This document shows, one piece after another, positions 6,737 to 11,960 of a stretch of 11,960 nucleotides of DNA. The notes under the pieces were generated by a model, which saw only the letters and a program-made list of their open reading frames with translations, was not told the DNA's origin and searched no databases. The position numbers were made by a program, and so were the translations under genes. Every line of letters begins with the position of its first letter. The stretch's first letter is position 1. Origin of the DNA: Syntrophaceae bacterium (GTDB lineage Bacteria > Desulfobacterota > SM23-61); the NCBI GenBank assembly GCA_003154025.1, contig PMCE01000093.1, positions 1 through 11,960 of the forward strand. Direction: 5' to 3'.

Positions 6737-7414
6737 TCATCGTTTCTCTTTGGCCATGACGGCAAATTCAGCATAGTCCCCGACGGCGCGGGTCCGGGTA
6801 CTGTCAGCATCGGTCAACAGAAGAATTCCTTTGGCTGTCGGGTTGGCCTGGGATTCGCCCCACAGCCGGCGGTAGTCGGCCAGCGCATCCCGTTCTTCCT
6901 CAAGCCACTTTCCTTTCCATTTCCTTCCGCTGCGAACCACGACGATCTTAGTCTTGCCGGAGTGGGGTGAATCCAGAACGCTCCCCTCGCTCAGCGTATC
7001 GCTCCAGACGTATTTGATCGCCTGGGGGATGGGCCAGCCGCCGAAGACCACGTAAACCGAAAGAACGTTGTCGTTCCCGCTCTTCTTCCGTTCGTCCGTC
7101 CCCTCGGGAAAAACCAATGCCCGCCATCGCCAGCGCAGGATGGGCGATTCCTTCAAGTTCCAGGTCTTTTCATAGCCAATCTGGATGCTGATTCCCTGGG
7201 CGTCGGCGTGGAGGAATCTGCGGCCGTCTTCGGCTTGGACCGAATAGACCCTCCCCTTGTTTTCTTCATCCCGGGAAGACCACCCGGCTGGAAATCTCCC
7301 GACTTCATCCCTTTCGAAGTTCAAGTTGAACAGAACCTGGGCAGGAAGACCGGATGGCCAGAGGATGAAAAAGATCGTCCATGCTGCGATGAGGGTGCCG
7401 GCCTTGGATATCAT
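6737..7414 (-). CDS. exported DUF3047 family protein
   Basis: The protein has 225 residues with an N-terminal signal peptide (about 1-25, TLIAAWTIFFILWPSGLPA) and the tryptophan/arginine-rich core expected of DUF3047: LRWRWRALVFPEG, a GNDNVLSVYVVFG segment, KYVWSDTL, a WLEEERDALADYRRLWGE segment, and the closing ILLLTDADSTRTRAVGDYAEFAV. The function of this family is not known; the sequence looks like a beta-sandwich, possibly carbohydrate- or envelope-associated. It starts 9 bases after the QueG-like gene stop, in the same direction, so the two are very likely one transcript. The ribosome site before the ATG at 7414 is weak (CGGAA), which fits translational coupling. The gene ends 78 bases from the converging protease gene. 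Confidence 0.85.
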   Translation of the reverse strand: MISKAGTLIAAWTIFFILWPSGLPAQVLFNLNFERDEVGRFPAGWSSRDEENKGRVYSVQAEDGRRFLHADAQGISIQIGYEKTWNLKESPILRWRWRALVFPEGTDERKKSGNDNVLSVYVVFGGWPIPQAIKYVWSDTLSEGSVLDSPHSGKTKIVVVRSGRKWKGKWLEEERDALADYRRLWGESQANPTAKGILLLTDADSTRTRAVGDYAEFAVMAKEKR

Positions 7415-7423
7415 TTTCCGATT

Positions 7424-8362
7424 CTACCGCGGCAGATAGCGGCATCCCGTTCGGTCTGAAAACCGCTCGATGGGTTGGGGAGAATCATCGAAAGTGGGGC
7501 TGGGGCACTGGTGCATGCACTTGCCGCAGAAGTCGATGAAGGCCATGAGGTAGAGTCCTTTGTCCGGGATTTCCCTTCTGGCGGCGGCCCGGGCGAAATC
7601 GGCCTGGACCAAATTCTCCGGCGGCTCCAAATGGGTGCGGCTTCCCGATCCTTGCGTAAACCCGTCCAGGCACCAGCGGCAGCGCATGTGGTCGAGGGCC
7701 GCATAGCGGTAGGTGCGCCCCTCCATCACAAACTCCTGGTGGCGGTCTTTGCTCAGAGCCCCGATGGGACAGGTTTCCACACAGGCATACCCGCACAAAT
7801 CCGGTTTGCATAGTTCTTTACTGTCCATGAGATTCCCGGGTTCTAAAGTGGCTTCGGTGATGACCGAAATGAGCCTCTGCCGGGCGCCATACGCGGGAGT
7901 TAGAAAGAGGTTGCTCCAGCCGAAAACGCCGATCCCCGCAGCCAGGGCGGCATGCTTATGGGAGAAATCCCCCAGATAACGGTTCCACTCATCGAATTTT
8001 TCGTAATAGCGGTATTGAACCAGAGTGTGCGATGGAGGCAAGGGTAAGCTTTTGTACCCCAGCCCTTCGAGGAATTTGGCGACCCGCAAAGCAACCCGGG
8101 ATAACTCCCAGTTGAGGTAAGCGAAGCCGAACCACATATACGGGCCCGGGAGGGCGCCTTCTTCGGCGTACGTTCCCCAGACCTCGCCGATCGAACGGGG
8201 ATAGCCGATTCCGATGGAGATGACCGACCGGGCCTTGGGCAGGTAATAAGTGGGACGTGTTCTTTCCGGTCCGGCCGCGAACCGTTCCACGGGAGCAAAA
8301 CCCACCATGTCAGACCCGGCTGCCTCCGCCAGAGACCGGATCTTCTCGGACATGGATTTCAT
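7424..8362 (-). CDS. QueG-like double [4Fe-4S] cluster protein, not a canonical epoxyqueuosine reductase
   Basis: The protein has 312 residues. The ATG at 8362 is chosen because GAGAGGTGA lies just upstream; a second ATG three codons later is possible. The N-terminal half (about 1-175) resembles the QueG catalytic domain in layout: an early AGSDMVGFAPVERF, then ARSVISIGIGYPR and a GIGVFGWSNLFLTPAYGARQRLISVIT region, where QueG has a similar glycine-rich loop. The C-terminal half carries iron-sulfur ligands: Cys185, Cys190, Cys194 and Cys198-Pro, then Cys228 and Cys231, then Cys279, Cys282 and Cys286-Pro. The spacing differs from the usual C-x2-C-x2-C-x3-CP. It is probably a cytoplasmic electron-transfer or reductase protein. 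True QueG is usually longer, so I do not assign tRNA queuosine synthesis. The DUF3047 gene follows after 9 bases. Confidence 0.78.
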   Translation of the reverse strand: MKSMSEKIRSLAEAAGSDMVGFAPVERFAAGPERTRPTYYLPKARSVISIGIGYPRSIGEVWGTYAEEGALPGPYMWFGFAYLNWELSRVALRVAKFLEGLGYKSLPLPPSHTLVQYRYYEKFDEWNRYLGDFSHKHAALAAGIGVFGWSNLFLTPAYGARQRLISVITEATLEPGNLMDSKELCKPDLCGYACVETCPIGALSKDRHQEFVMEGRTYRYAALDHMRCRWCLDGFTQGSGSRTHLEPPENLVQADFARAAARREIPDKGLYLMAFIDFCGKCMHQCPSPTFDDSPQPIERFSDRTGCRYLPR

Positions 8363-8748
8363 CCGTCACCTCTCAAAAAAATTCTTTTCCTCACAATTTG
8401 ATAATCCTTTACGCGGGCAACGGAACGGCATTCCTGCGGCTCATCGCAAAATGATGTCCGCTCTTCGCAGACTCCGTGCCCAAACCATTAAAACCTGATT
8501 CAAGTTTGGCAGCTATCCAAGCGGATCTGTCTGCGGATAGAAGGCTGATTTGAAAGATTGGTTCTGCTCGCAATTCATGGCCGATGAACGGACCTTCCCC
8601 CGATGAGAAGAGAGGCTTGCTTTTCAACATAGAAGGAATGACGGCCCGTTCTCCTTACACCGATCATCCTCCCCATCACCCCGTGGTGTGATGGGGAGGG
8701 GGTGCGGTAAAAGGTGGAAGAGGGGCTCCCGGTTGGGGACTTTCGGAG
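8363..8748. other. 386-bp gene-poor region
   Basis: No convincing gene lies here. The minus-strand open frame 8409-8630 (73 codons) has no ribosome site or recognisable protein pattern and is treated as chance. The region presumably holds the promoter for the QueG-like operon on the minus strand near 8370-8440, but no pair of blocks is good enough to call. The only clear structure is the hairpin at 8668-8699. No tRNA-like cloverleaf or riboswitch-like structure was recognised. Confidence 0.5.
8668..8699. repeat. strong palindromic hairpin
   Basis: CCTCCCCATCAC (8668-8679) pairs perfectly over 12 bases with GTGATGGGGAGG (8688-8699), enclosing an 8-base loop, CCCGTGGT. It stands 50 bases past the stop of the iron-sulfur flavoprotein gene, so it may end or protect that transcript, but no T-run follows in either direction. 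It is C-rich/G-rich like the hairpin at 1597-1625 but not identical in sequence, so the two are not copies of one repeat. Confidence 0.6.
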
Positions 8749-9327
8749 CTACGGGTGAATTTTCTTTAGAAGCCAGGCCATGCTGTTGCCCAAGACTTTC
8801 ATGGTCTGGATTCCTTCGGTATCGTTCTTCACATCTCCGGCATTTCTTCCGATTCCAATGTTCCAATAATTGGAGCCGACGATGATCATCTGGTTGATCA
8901 GGAAAAAATCGTTCAGGACATTAAAAGCCTGAAGAGCCCCGGCGCGGCGGGCGGCCACGATTCCGGCTCCCAACTTCCTCTTGAACAGATCGCCCCCGTT
9001 GGCCCGGCAGACGATGGTGGCGCGTTCGAGGAGGGCTTTCATATTGGCGGTTATGTCGGCGATGTAGGTGGGGGATCCCAAAAGGATTCCGTCGGCTTCG
9101 GTCATTTTCTGGATATAGTCATTGGCCCGGTCGGTCTTGACGGCGCATTTGCCGTCTTTTGTCTTCATGCACTGGTAGCAGGCGATACAGCCGGAGATCT
9201 TCTCCCCGGCCATCTGGACCATGGAGGCCTCGACCTTCTCCGTCCGCAGTTCCTCCAGGGCCACGTTCATCAGGATGGCGGTGTTCCCGTCCTTGCGCGC
9301 ACTGCCGTTTAAAGCAACGACCTTCAT
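8749..9327 (-). CDS. iron-sulfur flavoprotein (Isf-like, flavodoxin/NADPH-dependent FMN reductase fold)
   Basis: The protein has 192 residues. The start at 9327 is chosen: GGGAGGAG sits 6 bases upstream of this ATG, while the ATG two codons earlier (9333) directly abuts it; the open frame to 9399 has no ribosome site. The FMN phosphate loop is visible as GSARKDGNT (8-16), and the second flavin-contact region as GSPTYIADITANMKA (84-98). Between them is the compact cysteine motif Cys47, Cys50, Cys53 and Cys61 (C-x2-C-x2-C-x7-C), which in Isf proteins of anaerobes binds a [4Fe-4S] cluster next to the flavin. A cytoplasmic electron-transfer or oxidative-stress detoxification role is known in the family; the partner is unknown here. 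It is divergent from the M23 peptidase gene and stands alone. Confidence 0.9.
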   Translation of the reverse strand: MKVVALNGSARKDGNTAILMNVALEELRTEKVEASMVQMAGEKISGCIACYQCMKTKDGKCAVKTDRANDYIQKMTEADGILLGSPTYIADITANMKALLERATIVCRANGGDLFKRKLGAGIVAARRAGALQAFNVLNDFFLINQMIIVGSNYWNIGIGRNAGDVKNDTEGIQTMKVLGNSMAWLLKKIHP

Positions 9328-9333
9328 CTTCAT

Positions 9334-9341
9334 CTCCTCCC
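9334..9341 (-). promoter_or_regulatory. ribosome binding site deciding the Isf start
   Basis: GGGAGGAG on the minus strand, 6 bases before the ATG at 9327 and immediately adjacent to the ATG at 9333. The spacing favours 9327. Confidence 0.7.
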
Positions 9342-9477
9342 TTTTTCCCCCGCTCCCGGCATGAAACCTCCATCTGCTGGAGAGCATGTCAATCCACATT
9401 CATCTTAGCGGATTCGTCGGATTCCCGCAAGGAAAGGATTCGCCGAAGGAGGCTGAATCCGGTATCGGCAAGTTTCC

Positions 9478-9506
9478 TTGACACTCCTCCAAGGCTATGA
9501 AATATT
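9478..9506 (+). promoter_or_regulatory. putative sigma-70-type promoter of the M23 peptidase gene
   Basis: TTGACA (9478-9483) is a perfect -35, followed by a 17-base spacer and AATATT (9501-9506), 4 of 6 for the -10. Transcription would begin near 9513, about 80 bases before the ATG at 9596. A short AGCGG/CCGCT hairpin (9513-9528) would lie at the very 5' end of the message. Confidence 0.5.
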
Positions 9507-9595
9507 GGTAGCAGCGGCCGAAACCGCTAAGGCGCAGAAGGATTCCACGGCCCTTCGCGAAAAGAATTTCCGGTGGAAGAGATAAGGGGAAAAGA

Positions 9596-10999
9596 ATGAA
9601 AAAAACCGTTTGGGTGATCCTTGGAATTCTCGTCGCCCTTCTGGCGGCGGGCGGTATTTATGTCTACCTGGTGTTCTTCGAACAGGAGAGGCCGACGATC
9701 CAGGTCCGGCCGGATGTCAAGTTTATCGGCAAAAGTCTGGAGGTGAAGGTGCAGGACCTGAAGAGCGGGGTAGCGGAATTACAGATCGATATGATCCAAC
9801 GGGGTAAATCCGTCAGCCTCCTCTCCGAAAAATTCCCCAAGAAGACCCGCCTGGTTGAAAAAACCATCCCCCTTCGGCCCCTTCCCCCGGGACTTCAAGA
9901 AGGGGAGGCGCAACTCAAGATCTCGGCCAAGGACCACTCCTGGAACTGGGGAAACCCCGTCTCCCTCGAAAAGACGGTGGTCATCGACACCACTCCTCCC
10001 CAGCTCAGCGTGTTGGGCACCCTCCATTACGGCCATCCGGGTGGGACCGGTGTCATTACCTATCAAGTCTCCGAGGAAGCTCCCCGAACGGGGGTCCAGG
10101 TCGGGCCAACCTTCTTCCGCGGATATGCTGTAGGCCAGGGACGCTATGTCGCTTACTTCGCCATCCCCCTGGATGCCTCTACGAATACGTCTTTCGGGGC
10201 GCTGGCCGAAGATCAATCCGGGAACCGCACTCAGGCCGGGTTCCGGGTAATCCTGAAACCGAAAGCCTTCAAGAAGGACAAGATCCAGATTACGGATTCC
10301 TTCCTGAAAACCCTCCTTCCCTACTTCACCGAAAGAGACCCGAACCTGAAGGGATCTCCCCTGGAGGTCTTCCTGGCGCTGAACCGGAAGCAGCGGGAGG
10401 CGGACCACCGGGAGATCCAAAAAATCTGCCAGGAGACGGCTCCCAAACCGTTATGGTCGGGCCTCTTCCTTAGGCTGCCCAATGCCAAACCCATGGCCTC
10501 CTTTGCCCAGGACCGGACGTACGACTACAACGGGCAGGAGGTGGACCGCCAAATCCACTGGGGAGTCGATCTGGCTTCTCTGGCTCAGAGCCCGGTCCCG
10601 GCGGCCAACTCCGGAATCGTGGTCTTCGCCGCGCCCCTGGGAATATACGGAAACACGGTGGTGCTCGACCACGGATGCGGCCTGTTCAGCATGTACTCTC
10701 ACCTGAGCAAGATCGAGGCGGAAGTCAAAAAGGAAATCAAGAAGGGGGACACCCTGGGACGCACCGGGGCCACGGGCATGGCCGGCGGCGACCATCTCCA
10801 TTACGCCATGATGGTCCAGGGAGAATTCGTGAACCCCATCGAATGGTGGGACGAACACTGGATCAAGGACAATGTGGAACTGAAGATGAAGTGGTTCGAA
10901 GGCCCGCCGCAGGCGGAGCCTCCCCTGCCGGCCGTCTCGGAAGCCAAGCCCAAGGCGAGAACAAAAAAACCTTCCCGCAAAGCTGCGGGGAGGCAGTGA
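9596..10999 (+). CDS. membrane-anchored M23 family (LytM-type) peptidase
   Basis: The protein has 467 residues. The ATG at 9596 is preceded by AAGGGGA. Residues about 4-27 are a hydrophobic segment without a clear cleavage site, suggesting an inner-membrane anchor with the rest in the periplasm. Residues about 35-222 are beta-rich and include an Ig-like pattern (VVIDTTPPQLSV, then EDQSGNRTQAGFRV), a common substrate-presenting or spacer module. A helical linker follows (about 225-285). The LytM domain (about 300-420) keeps the zinc-site residues His321 and Asp325 (IHWGVDLAS), His368 (YSHL) and His402 in DHLHYAM (400-402), so it looks catalytically competent for cleaving peptidoglycan cross-links. 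The C-terminal tail (about 435-467) is Pro/Lys/Arg-rich and could bind cell wall or nucleic acid. The gene stands alone. Confidence 0.92.
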   Translation: MKKTVWVILGILVALLAAGGIYVYLVFFEQERPTIQVRPDVKFIGKSLEVKVQDLKSGVAELQIDMIQRGKSVSLLSEKFPKKTRLVEKTIPLRPLPPGLQEGEAQLKISAKDHSWNWGNPVSLEKTVVIDTTPPQLSVLGTLHYGHPGGTGVITYQVSEEAPRTGVQVGPTFFRGYAVGQGRYVAYFAIPLDASTNTSFGALAEDQSGNRTQAGFRVILKPKAFKKDKIQITDSFLKTLLPYFTERDPNLKGSPLEVFLALNRKQREADHREIQKICQETAPKPLWSGLFLRLPNAKPMASFAQDRTYDYNGQEVDRQIHWGVDLASLAQSPVPAANSGIVVFAAPLGIYGNTVVLDHGCGLFSMYSHLSKIEAEVKKEIKKGDTLGRTGATGMAGGDHLHYAMMVQGEFVNPIEWWDEHWIKDNVELKMKWFEGPPQAEPPLPAVSEAKPKARTKKPSRKAAGRQ

Positions 11000-11109
11000 T
11001 TCTCGGACCCGGAATTCGGAAATACGGAAGGGCCCGCTAGTGTCCTGAACCGCAAGTTCGTTTCTAAATTTTCGAATCAAAGCGAGGCTCGGGGGCGGAT
11101 CCGCTGAGG

Positions 11110-11133
11110 GCCACCCAAATAGGCACTGGTGGC
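11110..11133. other. short hairpin between convergent genes
   Basis: GCCACC (11110-11115) pairs with GGTGGC (11128-11133) around a 12-base loop, within the 202-bp gap (11000-11201) between the M23 and AbfD-like genes. There is no T-run. It is a weak candidate for ending transcription. The rest of the gap shows no gene or known RNA. Confidence 0.25.
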
Positions 11134-11201
11134 TACGTTGCTCACCGGGCTTTAAACTGAGGTTTTCCCCCGGGGTTCACAATACATGGAAAGATCCTGG
11201 A

Positions 11202-11960
11202 TTACCGTTTTCCTTTTTGAACTAAAGCATCGCGGTCACCGCCGCTCATGCCGGCGATATACCTCACCAGCTTCTTCCGGGATTCGATGTCGTATTGGGT
11301 GGTGATGGCGATCTGTTCCATGATCGGCGAGCCCCCGCCATGGTAAGCGCCGATCCTGGCCACGCCGCCGCTCCCCGAGCAGAGTACGTCGCCCAAATAC
11401 CGCCAGAACTGGGCCTGATCCTCCGCCGACATCTTCGGGTTCCGCTTGGTGTATTGAAGGAGCAGGTCTTTAAGCTCTTCATTCATGAAATCTTTTTCGT
11501 GAGGGAAAGTGGCCACCACCCCGCCGGCCATATCGCAAAGGATTTCCGCCTCACGCCAGACCGCCTCGCCCGACAGGCAGCGGCCGACGTTGCAATAGAT
11601 CGAATGGGGGATATAGGAGCCCGGGCCGTAGGGGACAAAGCCCACGCCGGGCATGTAGACCTCCGGTTTGCCGAGGTCGGAAGCCGTGTATCCGGCGGCA
11701 TAACCTAATTCCGTAACCATGATGATCTCAGCCAGCTTCTCCCTGACGTGGGAGGCCTTATGAACGTTGTTCACCTCGGCGGCCAAGGCCGCGGTCCCCA
11801 GCAGGATGTCGCCGAGACCCGGCTTGCAGCCCGAATAGGAATGGCGATGGAATAGAGCGAAGAGCAGGGCCATCACCCCTCCATGCTGCCATTCGCCGGC
11901 CAGGAAAACCCTTTCCCAGGGCACAAAGCAGTTATCGAAGATCATATAGGAATCGGTGGC
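11202..11960 (-). CDS. 4-hydroxyphenylacetate 3-hydroxylase / 4-hydroxybutyryl-CoA dehydratase family protein, C-terminal part
   Basis: About 252 C-terminal residues are visible; the frame is open to the window edge, and family members are about 480 residues, so the N-terminal half lies outside. The signature FDNCFVPWERVFLAGEW (from about 11937 down) is typical of the HpaB/AbfD flavoprotein fold. The segment HRHSYSGCK (11849-11823) matches the spacing of His292, Tyr296, Cys299 and Lys300 of Clostridium 4-hydroxybutyryl-CoA dehydratase, where His and Cys hold the [4Fe-4S] cluster. That points to a radical dehydratase/isomerase rather than an oxygen-using hydroxylase and fits an anaerobe. The other cluster cysteines (Cys99 and Cys103 in Clostridium) would be in the unseen half. 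Near the end, HGGGSP and YDIESRKKLVRYIAGM are also family-like. The CoA substrate (4-hydroxybutyryl-CoA or a relative) is not decided. Confidence 0.88.
   Translation of the reverse strand, partial: ATDSYMIFDNCFVPWERVFLAGEWQHGGVMALLFALFHRHSYSGCKPGLGDILLGTAALAAEVNNVHKASHVREKLAEIIMVTELGYAAGYTASDLGKPEVYMPGVGFVPYGPGSYIPHSIYCNVGRCLSGEAVWREAEILCDMAGGVVATFPHEKDFMNEELKDLLLQYTKRNPKMSAEDQAQFWRYLGDVLCSGSGGVARIGAYHGGGSPIMEQIAITTQYDIESRKKLVRYIAGMSGGDRDALVQKGKR

Noticed and set aside
8409..8630. 73-codon minus-strand open frame
   Set aside because: No ribosome site, no recognisable pattern, and no support from context; likely chance.
9387..9392. Minus-strand TTGACA as -35 of an Isf gene promoter
   Set aside because: No acceptable -10 block at 16-18 bases downstream.
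9159..9500. 113-codon plus-strand open frame
   Set aside because: Mostly antisense to the iron-sulfur flavoprotein; Ser/Pro/Arg-rich composition typical of a shadow frame.
1..11960. CRISPR arrays, transposases, tRNA or rRNA genes
   Set aside because: No regularly spaced repeats, no transposase-like protein with terminal inverted repeats, and no cloverleaf or rRNA sequence was recognised on either strand.

Overview
The window looks like a chromosomal segment from an anaerobic, fairly GC-rich proteobacterium-like organism. My best guess is Desulfobacterota (the former Deltaproteobacteria, a syntroph or sulfate-reducer relative), probably from a metagenome or draft assembly. This is inferred from gene content: a TRAP transporter, an iron-sulfur flavoprotein of the Isf type, a QueG-like double [4Fe-4S] protein, and a 4-hydroxybutyryl-CoA-dehydratase-like enzyme that keeps the cluster-ligand pattern. 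No taxonomic marker gene (rRNA, tRNA, ribosomal protein) is present.

Layout. 1-1566 (+): the end of a TRAP small permease (DctQ) and a complete large permease (DctM), joined by a TAATG stop/start overlap. 1567-1671: a short convergent gap with a very strong 12-bp hairpin. 1672-5865 (-): a three-gene cluster read sigma factor, then zinc-finger anti-sigma factor, then a large secreted VIT/von Willebrand A protein with an AgmX/PglI (TonB-like) C-terminal domain. 6080-6658 (+): a divergent exported aspartyl-protease-like protein with a DUF4124 N-terminus. 6737-8362 (-): a QueG-like [4Fe-4S] protein followed 9 bases later by an exported DUF3047 protein. 8363-8748: a gene-poor stretch with a second strong hairpin. 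8749-9327 (-): an iron-sulfur flavoprotein. 9596-10999 (+): a membrane-anchored M23 (LytM) peptidase. 11202-11960 (-): the C-terminal half of a HpaB/AbfD-family enzyme running off the window.

How the genes may work together. The most interesting unit is the sigma / anti-sigma / VIT-vWA cluster. The sigma factor and anti-sigma are translationally coupled (TGATG). The same bipartite sequence, GGAACA-N16-TGTC, which resembles an ECF-sigma promoter, lies both at the start of the sigma gene and about 45 bases upstream of the vWA gene. This suggests an autoregulated cell-envelope stress or surface-sensing regulon in which the vWA protein is both neighbour and target. Its C-terminal TonB-like domain and the folded periplasmic C-terminal domain of the anti-sigma could interact across the envelope, but that is speculation. 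The remaining genes look like separate transcription units with envelope (DUF4124 protease, DUF3047, M23) or redox/catabolic (Isf, QueG-like, AbfD-like) roles.
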